Source: Asticcacaulis sp. AC402 (GTDB lineage Bacteria > Pseudomonadota > Alphaproteobacteria > Caulobacterales > Caulobacteraceae). From it: DNA of 64,000 nt. Shown here piece after piece: positions 33,691-43,495 of the stretch (position 1 is the first letter of the stretch; the number at the start of each line of letters is the position of its first letter). The stretch covers positions 186,001-250,000 of the forward strand of contig NZ_AWGC01000012.1 of assembly GCF_000495835.1 (NCBI RefSeq). The letters are read 5' to 3'. Under the pieces are notes generated by a model that was not told the origin of the DNA, made no database searches, and saw only the letters and a program-made list of their open reading frames with translations. Position numbers and translations under genes: made by a program.

Positions 33691-33796
33691 AGAGCGGGAT
33701 GAGTTTTGATGGAATCAAAACTCATCCCGCTCTAAGTTTTTGTTTTGTCGCGCAATTTTTCCGAAAAGTGGTGTCCACCCTATCGGATTGCGCTTT
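33691..33796 (-). repeat. F1 repeat copy I (symmetric hairpin 2)
   Basis: This reversed copy keeps a perfect hairpin 2: 20-bp arms (AGAGCGGGATGAGTTTTGAT and its complement) around a 3-base loop at 33691-33733. Other full copies lack four bases on one arm. The far end is TGCGCTTT, one change from the norm. It lies 25 bp upstream of the AI-2E family gene. The 33797-33944 stretch beyond it has no gene. Confidence 0.92.
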
Positions 33797-33944
33797 AAGC
33801 CCCACGCACTACTCCTCAGAGCGTGTAAACTTGCAAGCGATAAGTCGCCTTAAAGAGGGACGTCAGGGTTACAGCTTAAGGCATCGATGCTGATGCTGTG
33901 CTCCAACTTCGGTGGGGGGATTAAATTCTCCGGAAGGGCAGCTT

Positions 33945-34106
33945 ACACCAACCCGCGAAAATCTTGACTCATCGTGGGTTGGCAAGGGCGCCAGAGAACG
34001 TACTTCGGGCGCCCGAGCTTTTGCGAGGAGCCATGGGGGGCGCCTAGTCCGGCGCTTGAGCTTAAAAAAGCGAATACCAAGCGTCATTCTTTATGAGGCT
34101 TGGTAT
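33945..34106 (+). repeat. F2 repeat copy e (full, 162 bp)
   Basis: This complete copy runs from ACACCAACCCGCG to AGGCTTGGTAT with intact CTAG at 34044-34047. Its last base is the final base of the murG stop codon on the minus strand, so the element abuts the end of the dcw segment. Confidence 0.9.
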
Positions 34107-35269
34107 TAGGCAGGACCTTGCCTGATCTTGCCTGCGGTGCGTTCGACCAGATCGGCCAAGAGCTTGGCAGCATCCGGCCGGGCGACCGACTTAGCCGCCT
34201 TAGCGCGCATCGGCAGCAAGGCCGCGCCTTCGATCATCGTCCGGATCTCCTCAGCCAGGCGTTCGACCGTGGCATCGTCCTCGGGGATGACAATGGCCGC
34301 CTTGCCCTCCTTAAGCACCTCCGCATTGTAGGTCTGGTGATCGTCGGCAGCGATCTTGAGCGGGATCAGGATGGCGGGCTTTCCGGCCACAGCCAGCTCG
34401 CAAACGGTCGAAGCGCCGGAGCGGCCGATGACGATATGCGCCCGGCCCAGGCGCTCTGCCATGTCGGAAAAGAAGGGCGAAACCTCGGCATGGATTTCAG
34501 CGTCGCGATAGACCTTGGCGGCGGCTTGCGCCTGTTCGGCACGGGCCTGTTGTTCAACCTCAAGATTGATGCGGATCGAGATCGGTAGCGACGCCAGGGC
34601 CTGCGGCACCCTTTCAGACAAAATCCTGGCCCCCTGGGAGCCTCCGGTAACCAGGATACGGATGGTCTTGTCGATTGCCGGATAGGGTTCGTCATACAAG
34701 GCCTGGATATCCGGCCGTACCGGGTTGCCGACGACCTGGACCTTGCCTTCCAGCTCCGGCGGCGCCATGCGCAGCACCGGGAAGGCGCAGGCGACGGCGT
34801 CGACCTTCTTGACCAGTTGCCGGTTGGAACGGCCCAGCACCGAATTCTGTTCGTGGATAAGCGTGACATCCTTCCTGCCCAGCGCCGCCAGCAGCGCCGG
34901 ATAGGACGGATAGCCGCCGAAACCGATGACCGCCCACGGCTTCAGCCGGGCAAAGGCTTTGCGCGCCTGCAATGTACCCAGCGCGATCTTGATGGCGGCG
35001 CGCGCCATGCCGATGGGATCGCCGGCCCTGAAGGTCGCCGCTTCCAGCGACAGGCGCTCGATGGCCGGGAACTTGTCAGCATAGGCGGCGCCGCGGGCAT
35101 CGGACGCCAGCACGACTTGCCAACCGCGGGCGATCAGTTCACGCGCCAGGGCTTCGGCAGGGAACATGTGCCCGCCGGTACCGCCGGCGGCCACCACGGC
35201 CAGGGGCGTTGCGGCAAAGGACGAGGCCTTGCGGCGCGGTTTTGGTGGCTTGGCCAAGTTATGTCTCAC
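34106..35269 (-). CDS. murG: UDP-GlcNAc:lipid I transferase MurG
   Basis: The 387-residue glycosyltransferase makes lipid II at the inner face of the membrane. The acceptor loop GGTGGHMFPAEALAREL near 29-45 and the donor-site motifs LVTGGSQGARILSE near 210 and GRSGASTVCELAVAGKPAIL near 285-305 are intact. A slightly long, basic N-terminus (RHNLAKPPKPRRK) may be a membrane-contact tail. It follows ftsW with an ABM-domain gene between. In related genomes murC comes next; here the gene ends in repeat F2-e and unrelated genes follow. Confidence 0.95.
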   Translation of the reverse strand: MRHNLAKPPKPRRKASSFAATPLAVVAAGGTGGHMFPAEALARELIARGWQVVLASDARGAAYADKFPAIERLSLEAATFRAGDPIGMARAAIKIALGTLQARKAFARLKPWAVIGFGGYPSYPALLAALGRKDVTLIHEQNSVLGRSNRQLVKKVDAVACAFPVLRMAPPELEGKVQVVGNPVRPDIQALYDEPYPAIDKTIRILVTGGSQGARILSERVPQALASLPISIRINLEVEQQARAEQAQAAAKVYRDAEIHAEVSPFFSDMAERLGRAHIVIGRSGASTVCELAVAGKPAILIPLKIAADDHQTYNAEVLKEGKAAIVIPEDDATVERLAEEIRTMIEGAALLPMRAKAAKSVARPDAAKLLADLVERTAGKIRQGPA

Positions 35270-35341
35270 CGGAACTGGAAGTTGCGCTGTTGTAGCCGGG
35301 AATCGCGCTGCGCCGCAATTGCGCCACCGGCCTTTCCGCCG

Positions 35342-35635
35342 CTATTTCAATGCCAGCACCACCGGTCCGGACACGGCATCGGTGACTCCGCCGCCTTCCA
35401 GGGTCTCCAGGGTGTCGCGGAAGGAATCGAGAGTCGCGATCATCTGTGGCCGGGCGGCGGCCATGGTGTCCAGGCTCTCCCACTCGGCTATGATACAGTA
35501 GGTGCCTTCACCGGTCCTGATCATATTGGCGTGACGCAGACCCGGCCAGGCGGCAACCGTGGTGCGGTGGGCTTCGAGGAACGCTTCCTCGCGGCCGGGC
35601 TTAACTTTGAAACGCACAGCATTGAAAGCCGTCAT
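35342..35635 (-). CDS. antibiotic-biosynthesis-monooxygenase (ABM)-domain protein
   Basis: The 97-residue protein begins MTAFNAVRFKVKPGREEAF after GGAGGGCC and has the compact ferredoxin-like ABM pattern (HRTTVAAWPGLRHANMIRTG, YCIIAEWESLDTMAAARP). These dimeric proteins act as heme-degrading or quinol monooxygenases, or have no known activity. It lies between ftsW and murG, in the same direction, with gaps of 53 and 72 bp. It is not normally part of the cell-wall gene cluster, so a later insertion is likely. Confidence 0.75.
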   Translation of the reverse strand: MTAFNAVRFKVKPGREEAFLEAHRTTVAAWPGLRHANMIRTGEGTYCIIAEWESLDTMAAARPQMIATLDSFRDTLETLEGGGVTDAVSGPVVLALK

Positions 35636-35688
35636 GTGGGGCCCTCCGGAAGATGACAGCATCATTGTACGCCGTCACGCCGGACAAG

Positions 35689-36846
<1,158 letters not shown>

Positions 36847-36900
36847 GACGCTACTTGCAATTACACGAACAGACGAAGGTCAGGATTCACCGCATCAGGG

Positions 36901-36915
36901 TTAAGATTGGATTAA
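36901..36915 (-). promoter_or_regulatory. CtrA-type binding box upstream of ftsW
   Basis: The plus strand reads TTAA-GATTGGA-TTAA (36901-36915); on the coding strand it is TTAA-N7-TTAACC, an exact match to the full CtrA consensus, about 55 bp before ftsW. In Caulobacter the master regulator CtrA controls several division genes. The rest of 36847-37040 shows no gene. Confidence 0.6.
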
Positions 36916-37040
36916 GAAACATGCGCAAGCCAATGACCCTGAGTCTTCAGCCTCAAACCAAGTTCAACAGTTAAGCGGTCTCACGGTTCGCAGGGGGGCG
37001 GTCAAGCCGGGCGCCTGGGCGACGAAATTCGTGACGCCTT

Positions 37041-37142
37041 AGAGCGGTATGCGTTTTGATGGAATCAAAACCCCGCTCTAAGTTTTTGTTTTGTCGCGCA
37101 ATTTATCCGAAACGTGCGTCACACTTTATCGGATTGCGCTCT
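37041..37142 (-). repeat. F1 repeat copy J (102 bp form)
   Basis: This reversed copy starts AGAGCGGTATGCG and ends GGATTGCGCTCT. It lies in the ftsW-murD gap next to F3-b. Confidence 0.92.
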
Positions 37143-37169
37143 AGTCTTTTCCTTCTGACCGTTTCTTCT

Positions 37170-37382
37170 CCGGGTGGAGGACGAGAGCCGAGCGAATCGC
37201 GATCGATCGGCGCGGAGCGACGAGCCTGAGGGGCTTTTCTGAAGTTTCGGAGGACAACCGAACATTCAGTATGCCCCTCATCGGCCCTTCGGGCCACTTC
37301 TCCCCGCACGCGGGGAGAAGGAGCTGTCGGCATTGACGGGTATTCCCGCCTGGGACACTTCTCCCCGCACGCGGGGAGAAGG
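37170..37382. repeat. F3 repeat copy b with extra hairpin unit
   Basis: It contains GGACGAGAGCCGAGCGAATC and GAGCCTGAGGGGC, then two copies of CTTCTCCCCGCACGCGGGG followed by AGAAGG (about 37299 and 37360). The two hairpin units are about 60 bp apart. It fills the gap between ftsW and murD. Confidence 0.75.
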
Positions 37383-37391
37383 AAGGCTCGC

Positions 37392-38819
37392 CTACGCCCC
37401 GATATCCTGGACGCCGGCAACAGCCACAGATTTGGATATCTCGTCGACCGCATCCCGGAAAGCATCGCCGCGCGCTTCGAAGTCAGCGAACTGATCGAAG
37501 CTGGCGCAGGCCGGCGAGAACAGCACGATCTCTTCGCGTCCGGATTTTTCCGCCTCGGCATAGGCCTGGGCAGTAGCCGTAAACAGCAGCCGCGACTGCG
37601 TGCACGGCGCCCCGCTGCCGATGGTTTTTTCGAACAGCTCCGCCGCCTCGCCGATCAGGAAGGCGTGTTTCACCCGCGGATACAGGTCGCGCAGTTCGTC
37701 GATGCCGCCGGCCTTGGCCTTGCCGCCGGCGATCCAGTAGAATTTGTCGAAGCTCGACATCGCCTGGCGCGCCGCGTCGGCATTGGTCGCCTTGGAGTCG
37801 TTGATGAAGCGGACCTTGCCGATGCGGCCGATCTCCTGCATGCGGTGCGCCAGACCCGGGAAGGATCGCATGCCCGTTACGATCTGGTCGGCCGTCAGGC
37901 CTATCGCCGTGCACGCGCTGAAGGCCGCCGCCGCGTTCTGCCAGTTGTGGCGACCGGTCAGGGTGCGTACTGTCTTAAGGTCAATGATATGTCGTGCCCG
38001 CGCACCGGTGGCGTCATACAACGCGCCGTTCAAGGCGTAGACGCCGTCGCCGACGACGCGACGCGATGAAATGCCGATCAGTTTCGCCGGATGACTGACC
38101 CGCATGTCCGAAATCAGCGCTGCCGAATAGTCGTCATCGGCACCGACAACCGCCGTCTGGCCCTTGTCCTGGTTCATGAAGATGCGTTTTTTCGCCGCGA
38201 TGTAACCGTCCATGCCGCCGTGGCGATCCAGGTGATCGGGCGACAGGTTCATCAGGATGGCGACGTCGGGCTTGAAAGTCAGAGTCAGGTCGAGCTGATA
38301 GGACGAGGTTTCGATGACATAGATCGAACCCGGCTGCATCTCATCGAGATCCAGAACGCCGATGCCGATATTGCCACCGACATGGACGTTCTTGCCCGCC
38401 GATTTCAGGACATGACCGATCAGCGCGGTTGTCGTCGACTTGCCATTGGTGCCGGTAATGGCAATGGTCTTGGGCCGGTTACGCGCCGGAAACCGCGCCA
38501 GGGTGCGGGCGAACAGCTCGATATCGCCCAGGACCTGGACATTGGCAGCCTTGGCGGCCTTGACCGTCCAGTGCGGCTCCGGGTGGGTCAGGGGTACGCC
38601 CGGCGACAGCATCAGAGCGTCGAACTCGGCCCAATCGGCCTTTTTCAGGTCCTCAACCGTAAAGCCTTCCTTCATGGCGGCGGCGGTTGAGGCGACCTTG
38701 TCGTCCCACAGAACCGGTTCCGCGCCGCCAGCCTTCAGCGCGCGCGCTGCCGACAAGCCTGACCGGCCCAGGCCGAAAATGGCGACACGCTTGCCTTCAA
38801 AACCTTTGACAGGGATCAC
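37392..38819 (-). CDS. murD: UDP-MurNAc-L-alanine:D-glutamate ligase MurD
   Basis: The 475-residue ligase starts at GTG (VIPVKGFEGKRVAIFGLG) with GGAG seven bases upstream; longer frames run into mraY. Motifs are the N-terminal Rossmann FGLGRSGLSAARAL near 14, ATP loop ITGTNGKSTTTALIGH near 113, LSPDHLDRHGGMDGY near 180, TGRHNWQNAAAAFSA near 275 and INDSKATNADAARQA near 320. It adds D-Glu to UDP-MurNAc-L-Ala in the cytoplasm. Its ribosome site lies just after the mraY stop, showing tight coupling. Confidence 0.95.
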   Translation of the reverse strand: MIPVKGFEGKRVAIFGLGRSGLSAARALKAGGAEPVLWDDKVASTAAAMKEGFTVEDLKKADWAEFDALMLSPGVPLTHPEPHWTVKAAKAANVQVLGDIELFARTLARFPARNRPKTIAITGTNGKSTTTALIGHVLKSAGKNVHVGGNIGIGVLDLDEMQPGSIYVIETSSYQLDLTLTFKPDVAILMNLSPDHLDRHGGMDGYIAAKKRIFMNQDKGQTAVVGADDDYSAALISDMRVSHPAKLIGISSRRVVGDGVYALNGALYDATGARARHIIDLKTVRTLTGRHNWQNAAAAFSACTAIGLTADQIVTGMRSFPGLAHRMQEIGRIGKVRFINDSKATNADAARQAMSSFDKFYWIAGGKAKAGGIDELRDLYPRVKHAFLIGEAAELFEKTIGSGAPCTQSRLLFTATAQAYAEAEKSGREEIVLFSPACASFDQFADFEARGDAFRDAVDEISKSVAVAGVQDIGA

Positions 38820-38833
38820 GCAACAGCTCCGGA

Positions 38834-39949
38834 CTATCTGATCTTCAGGGTGGCCAGGCCAAGCATGGCCAGCATGGCCGCGACGATCCAGAAGCGGATC
38901 ACCACGGTCGATTCCGCCCAGCCCAGTTTTTCGAAATGGTGGTGGATCGGCGCCATCAGGAAGACCCGCTTCTTCGTCAGCTTGAAATAGCCGATCTGGA
39001 TCATGACCGACAGGGCTTCCATGACGAACAGCCCGCCGATAATGGCCAGGACGATCTCGTGCTTGATTGCCACGGCCACGGCACCGAGGCCGCCGCCCAG
39101 GGCCAGCGACCCGGTGTCGCCCATGAAGATCTTGGCCGGAGGGGCATTGTACCACAGAAAGCCCATGCCGCCGCCGATGATGGCCGCGCAGATGACGGCG
39201 ACTTCACCCGAACCCGGCACGAAATGGATGATCAGGTAGTTGGCGAAATTGTAGTTGCCAACCAGGTAGGCGATCAGGGCGAAGGCGCCGGCGGCCATCA
39301 TCACCGGCACGATGGCCAGGCCGTCCAGGCCATCGGTCATGTTGACAGCGTTTGACGCGCCAACGATCACGAACGCGCCCCAGGCAAGATAGAAGATGCC
39401 GAGATTGAACATGAAGTTCTTGGCGACCGGGAAGGTCAGGGTGGTTTGCAGACCCGGCAGGGCGTCGGGATGTTGAGGCGCCAGATAGACCAGGGCTGCG
39501 ACCGCGGCGACGGCGATCAGGGCCTGGACGATCAGTTTCTGCGGCCCGGACAGGCCGGCCGAGGTCTGTTTGGTGACCTTGGCATAGTCGTCGATGAAGC
39601 CGAGCAGGCCGTAGGCCATGGTGACACCGAAGACGACCCAGGCGGCGACGGAGCGCAGGTCGGTCCACAACACCGTGCCGACGGCGATCCCGGCCAGAAT
39701 CATCAGACCGCCCATGGTGGGCGTGCCCTTCTTGGTGAGAAGATGGCTCTGCGGGCCGTCCTCGCGGATCGGCTGGCCCTTGCCCTGCTTGGCGCGCATC
39801 CAGCGGATGAAGCGCGAGCCCATGGCGACAGCAACGATCATGGCCGTAATCATGGCCAGGAAGATGCGCACCGTCTGATATTTCATCAGATTGATCAACG
39901 GCCAGTGCTCGCCCGATGCCGCAAAGTGCTCATACAGCAGATAAAACAT
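38834..39949 (-). CDS. mraY: phospho-MurNAc-pentapeptide transferase MraY
   Basis: The 371-residue, ten-helix membrane enzyme makes lipid I from UDP-MurNAc-pentapeptide and undecaprenyl phosphate. Key motifs are the Asp pair in [12 protein letters not shown] near 113, [16 protein letters not shown] near 200, [12 protein letters not shown] near 272 and the loop [10 protein letters not shown] near 335. Length is usual. It is followed by murD after 14 bp; murF lies 281 bp upstream with repeat F3-c in between, whereas these genes normally overlap. Confidence 0.95.
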   Translation of the reverse strand: MFYLLYEHFAASGEHWPLINLMKYQTVRIFLAMITAMIVAVAMGSRFIRWMRAKQGKGQPIREDGPQSHLLTKKGTPTMGGLMILAGIAVGTVLWTDLRSVAAWVVFGVTMAYGLLGFIDDYAKVTKQTSAGLSGPQKLIVQALIAVAAVAALVYLAPQHPDALPGLQTTLTFPVAKNFMFNLGIFYLAWGAFVIVGASNAVNMTDGLDGLAIVPVMMAAGAFALIAYLVGNYNFANYLIIHFVPGSGEVAVICAAIIGGGMGFLWYNAPPAKIFMGDTGSLALGGGLGAVAVAIKHEIVLAIIGGLFVMEALSVMIQIGYFKLTKKRVFLMAPIHHHFEKLGWAESTVVIRFWIVAAMLAMLGLATLKIR

Positions 39950-40088
39950 TCAACGCCTTTGTGAACGCCGTCTAAGAGCGGCTTGTTGCGACTCACTATC
40001 CCCCGGTGCGTCGTTTGACACCCCTTATCGCACAGGGCGCTCAGGCTCAAGCGCGGCGTGAGGCGGCATCCGCAAAACGCTGTGAATC

Positions 40089-40226
40089 CCCCTCTCCCCG
40101 TTCTTCACGGGGAGAGGTTAGGGTGAGGGGCGGGGCGTCTTCCGAGCACTCCATCCTCTGAAGGCCCCTCACCCGATCGCCCACGCTTCGCTCGGCTCTC
40201 GTCCTCTCCCCGCACGCGGGGAGAGG
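40089..40226. repeat. F3 repeat copy c between murF and mraY
   Basis: Two CTCTCCCCG hairpins face each other: CCTCTCCCCG-TTCTTCA-CGGGGAGAGG at the left and CCTCTCCCCGCACGCGGGG with AGAGG at the right. Between them lie GGTTAGGGTGAGGGGC, GGCCCCTCACCCGATCGCC and GCTCGGCTCTCGT. The whole unit is itself an imperfect palindrome. Confidence 0.8.
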
Positions 40227-40230
40227 TATT

Positions 40231-41616
40231 TTAATACCCCTCCAGAAGTGCCTTCACGATCAGGCCGGCCTTGGAGCCGTTCGAGCCTTTCAACATGACC
40301 GCATCACCCGCTTGCAGGCCATCGATCACCGCCGGCAGCAGTTCCGCCGCCGTTGCCGCATAGCCGCCTTTCAGCGGTTCCGGCAAGGCGTCCCACAGAT
40401 TCTTCATCAACGGCCCGGCGAGATAGACGGTGTCGACACCCGACGCCACCACCGCCTCAGCCAGACCGGCGTGCTGAGCGGCTTCGTCGACGCCCAGTTC
40501 CAACATGTCGGTCAGCACCGCCACCTTGCGGCCCGAGGTTTCGCACTGGCCCAGGCTGGCGAGGGTCGCGGTCATCGAGACCGGGTTGGCGTTGTAGCTT
40601 TCGTCGATAATCGTCAGCTCGCCGCCCTTGAACGGCTTGGTGATGACCCGGCCACGGCCTTCCAGGGTGGCGAAGGATTCCAGCGCCAGAAGCGAGGTGT
40701 CGAGATCGACGTCGAGCGCCTCCAGCATCAGCAGCGCCGCCAGGGCATTGACCGCCTGGTGACGGCCGGTGTGGGACAACGAGAATACGATGTCACGGCC
40801 ATGGAACCGCGCGGCGACCGAAGCGCGATCACCATTGACGCGGTGTTCAATCAGTTGCGCATCGACCCCGCCGATTTCGCCAAACGCCGCAACCAGGGCG
40901 CCCGAACCGCGCGCCTTGGTGCTGAGGAAATCGAACCAGCGGTTGTCGGCATTGAGGATGGCCAGGCCACCCGGCACCAGGCCATCGAAGATTTCGGCTT
41001 TTGCGGCGGCGACGCCGGCCTCGCCGTCGGGGAAGTTTTCGGTATGAACGGCGCCGACCGTGGTGATGACCACGGCCTGCGGGGCGACGAATTCCGACAG
41101 GGGGGTGATCTCATCGGCATGGTTCATGCCGATCTCGAACACGGCACGTTCGGTGTCGGCCGGCATCCGCGCCAGGGTCAGGGGCACGCCGATGTGGTTG
41201 TTGAAACTCTTGATCGCCGAGTGGGCGCGGCCGGCCTGCTGCAGGCCCTGCATGACCATCTGGGTTACGCTGGTCTTGCCAACGCTGCCAGTGACCCCGC
41301 CTCGGCGTGTTTGGGGGGCGCGGTTACGGGCGAAGACGGCGATGTCCTCCAGGGCCGTCTGGACGTCGGGCACCAGCAGGCAGGCGCCGCCATCGATCGG
41401 CCGGCGGGTGACGGCCAGGACGGCGCCGGACCCGAAAGCCTGCGCCACGAAATCATGGCCGTCGCGCACACCTTGCAGCGCCAGGAAGATGTCGCCTGGC
41501 TCCAAGCCGCGGCTGTCGAAATTGATACCACGGGCTTCGGTGATGTTACCGACTCCGGTCAGGGTACCGCCCGTGGCCCTGGCCAGTTCATCAAAGGTCC
41601 ACAGCGGGCGAGTCAT
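40231..41616 (-). CDS. murF: UDP-MurNAc-tripeptide:D-Ala-D-Ala ligase MurF
   Basis: The 461-residue enzyme starts MTRPLWTFDELARATGG with AGGAG upstream; the longer frame to 41769 runs into rhaM. Motifs are NFDSRGLEPGDIFLAL near 30, ATP loop VTGSVGKTSVTQM near 110, KSFNNHIGVPLTLARM near 138 with FEIGMNHADEI, and IIDESYNANPVSMTATL near 340. It completes the cytoplasmic pentapeptide. In related genomes it follows murE; here rhaM is 62 bp upstream instead, so the cluster has been cut at this point. Confidence 0.94.
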   Translation of the reverse strand: MTRPLWTFDELARATGGTLTGVGNITEARGINFDSRGLEPGDIFLALQGVRDGHDFVAQAFGSGAVLAVTRRPIDGGACLLVPDVQTALEDIAVFARNRAPQTRRGGVTGSVGKTSVTQMVMQGLQQAGRAHSAIKSFNNHIGVPLTLARMPADTERAVFEIGMNHADEITPLSEFVAPQAVVITTVGAVHTENFPDGEAGVAAAKAEIFDGLVPGGLAILNADNRWFDFLSTKARGSGALVAAFGEIGGVDAQLIEHRVNGDRASVAARFHGRDIVFSLSHTGRHQAVNALAALLMLEALDVDLDTSLLALESFATLEGRGRVITKPFKGGELTIIDESYNANPVSMTATLASLGQCETSGRKVAVLTDMLELGVDEAAQHAGLAEAVVASGVDTVYLAGPLMKNLWDALPEPLKGGYAATAAELLPAVIDGLQAGDAVMLKGSNGSKAGLIVKALLEGY

Positions 41617-41678
41617 GCGCGTCACTCCTGAAAAGAAGTTCGCCATTAAGCCCGCGCCTTGTTCGAAGGCAAGCGGCT

Positions 41679-41993
41679 TTACGCCATGTAGAAGACGGAT
41701 TTCAGCGGAGTTACGACCGGCGAGTTGTCCGGATTGGTGTCCATGATGTCGGCCATATAGGCCCACCATGTCTTCATCAGCGGCGTACCGGGCAGTTCGT
41801 CCATGGTGTGGTTTTCGGTGCGTTTGAGCACGCCAAACAGGGTCAAGCTCTTTTCGTCGAGGAAGATCGAATAGTCGAAAACACCCGCCTGATGCAACAG
41901 GTCCGACAGCTCCGGCCAGATCTCATCGTGGCGCTTTTGGTACTCGGCTTCGAAGCCGGGCTTGAGTTGCATGGTGAAGGCGATGGTTTCCAT
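41679..41993 (-). CDS. rhaM: L-rhamnose mutarotase RhaM
   Basis: The 104-residue protein starts [20 protein letters not shown] after AGGAGAA. It shows the full RhaM pattern: [19 protein letters not shown] with the catalytic His, [19 protein letters not shown] and [19 protein letters not shown]. It interconverts alpha- and beta-L-rhamnose, feeding the isomerase. It lies between murF and the pectin locus and is about 25 kb from rhaI and rhaD, so the rhamnose genes are in two groups. It may be co-transcribed with murF downstream. Confidence 0.9.
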   Translation of the reverse strand: METIAFTMQLKPGFEAEYQKRHDEIWPELSDLLHQAGVFDYSIFLDEKSLTLFGVLKRTENHTMDELPGTPLMKTWWAYMADIMDTNPDNSPVVTPLKSVFYMA

Positions 41994-42030
41994 GGGGTTC
42001 TCCTGAAAGGGTCTGAATGCGGCTAAGGGG

Positions 42031-42218
42031 CCCCCTCCGTCTCGACGCGTTTCGGCCCTTAAGGGCCTCACTTGCTCGCCACCTCCCCATCAAGATGGGG
42101 AGGAGAAGTAATTGAAAATCTGCTTTTTTCTTCCTTCTCCTCCCTACCGAAGGTGGGGAGGTGGCGAGCAAGCAAGCCAGGCCGCAGGCCATTGGCGAAG
42201 CGCGTCGAGACGGAGGGG
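42031..42218. repeat. long inverted repeat (F4) beside rhaM
   Basis: Arms CCCCCTCCGTCTCGACGCG (42031-42049) and CGCGTCGAGACGGAGGGG (42201-42218) pair over about 150 bp. Inside are a second pair, CTTGCTCGCCACCTCCCCAT and GGTGGGGAGGTGGCGAGCAAG. The unit fills the gap between the rhaM start and the CE12 stop. It resembles F3 in layout but not in sequence. Confidence 0.7.
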
Positions 42219-42223
42219 TCCTC

Positions 42224-43465
42224 TTACTTAATTGATACAGGCTCTGCGGCCTGTTTCGGTTGCTCGGGGGTACGCATCAAAGGCCAGTCGGTAGCGCTGA
42301 TTTCGAAACCTTCCGGGTGAGGCGCACAGTCCGGCGCATCGATCGCCAGGCCCAGATCCAGTGTCTTCAACTTACCCGCCGCGAGACAGGCCATCGCCCA
42401 GGCACCATAGGCATTGTGGTGTGTCTTGTCCTGGCCGCGGTTGCCAAAGGCCAAAGCCGACCGCTCCGGTCCCAACTTTTCGTAAAACTGCGTCGACAGC
42501 GCCGTCAGGTCGATCAACGGCACGCCCAGCGTTTGCCCTGTATCGCGCACAGCGGCATCATAACCTTCATGCGTATTCCTGATCTTGCCGTTTTCAAAGA
42601 ACCGCCGCGCCACTGGCGTGACCAGAACCGGATTCGCGCCGCGCTGGCGCACCTCCGCGACAAAGGCCGCCAGGTACGCGCCATAGGCGCCGTCGGGGCC
42701 GAGATAGGTCCGCGGCCACTGCTTTTTTTCGTCGTTGTGGCCGAACTGGATGATGACGATATCGCCTGCGCGGGTCTCGCTCAGCAGCTTGTCCCAGCGC
42801 AGTGAGGTGACGAACGACTTCAGGGTCTCCCCGCCGCGGGCGTGGTTCGCCACAACCACATCGCCACCGACAAAGCGCGGCAGCATCTGGCCCCACGAGG
42901 CAAAGTCGGAACCCGCCTGATCCGACACTGTGCTGTCACCGGCCAAAAGCAAACGCCGGACCTGCTCAGGCTCGACCTTCAGCGCCAACAGCGCCTTGTC
43001 CGGGCCCGACGCCGAAATCGTCAGCATGTCGTCCCAGTTGCGGCCGCCGGGTTCATCGCCGCGCAGACCAACCCGCGGCGCTCGTGTCGCATCCTGCTCG
43101 GCATTGGCCATGATCGCGTTGCGGACATTGACGATAAAGCTGACCTCGCGTGTCTGCCCCGCCGGCACCACGATTGGCCCGGCAACCAGGCGGCGGTCCT
43201 CAGCCCAAACAGTCGTCCGCCCGGCACCGACGGTCGCCGTTACCCGATAATCGCCGGGTGTTGCGGCGACGGCAAAGGCGACTTCGTTGCCGGTCTCGAT
43301 CGAGACATAACCCTGCCCTTTTGCCGCGTCATAGGCTGGGCGTTCGTTCGGCGATAGCGTAAAGCTTTGCGTCATGGGAGCAGCTTGGGCAAGTGCGGTT
43401 GACGCCGCAAGGGTGAAAACACACGCCGCCAGCGAAATCCCAAAAGTCTGATTGTTTTTGATCAC
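42224..43465 (-). CDS. rhamnogalacturonan acetylesterase (CE12, SGNH fold), exported
   Basis: The 413-residue protein starts at GTG with a signal peptide (IKNNQTFGISLAACVFTLAA, cut near ALAQ). A beta-sandwich N-terminal part (about 30-165) precedes the SGNH esterase: LLLAGDSTVSD with the nucleophile Ser near 176, NHARGGETLKSFV near 210, IIQFGHNDEKKQW near 240 and QDKTHHNAYGAW near 352 with the catalytic Asp and His. It removes acetyl groups from rhamnogalacturonan I so that lyases and hydrolases can act. It is divergent from the GH43-GH35 gene and shares its control region. Confidence 0.88.
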   Translation of the reverse strand: MIKNNQTFGISLAACVFTLAASTALAQAAPMTQSFTLSPNERPAYDAAKGQGYVSIETGNEVAFAVAATPGDYRVTATVGAGRTTVWAEDRRLVAGPIVVPAGQTREVSFIVNVRNAIMANAEQDATRAPRVGLRGDEPGGRNWDDMLTISASGPDKALLALKVEPEQVRRLLLAGDSTVSDQAGSDFASWGQMLPRFVGGDVVVANHARGGETLKSFVTSLRWDKLLSETRAGDIVIIQFGHNDEKKQWPRTYLGPDGAYGAYLAAFVAEVRQRGANPVLVTPVARRFFENGKIRNTHEGYDAAVRDTGQTLGVPLIDLTALSTQFYEKLGPERSALAFGNRGQDKTHHNAYGAWAMACLAAGKLKTLDLGLAIDAPDCAPHPEGFEISATDWPLMRTPEQPKQAAEPVSIK

Positions 43466-43495
43466 GGAGGCCTGAATTTGAGCTCGATTATGACG

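Noticed and set aside
33666-33725. Upstream start for the AI-2E family permease
   Set aside because: The extra residues (FDSIKTHPAL) are encoded by the F1 hairpin and appear in front of other frames that run out of F1.
40089-40226. F3 stems considered as simple Rho-independent terminators
   Set aside because: Stems are strong but T-runs are absent or short, and the same paired layout is repeated at five loci, so they are listed as repeats.
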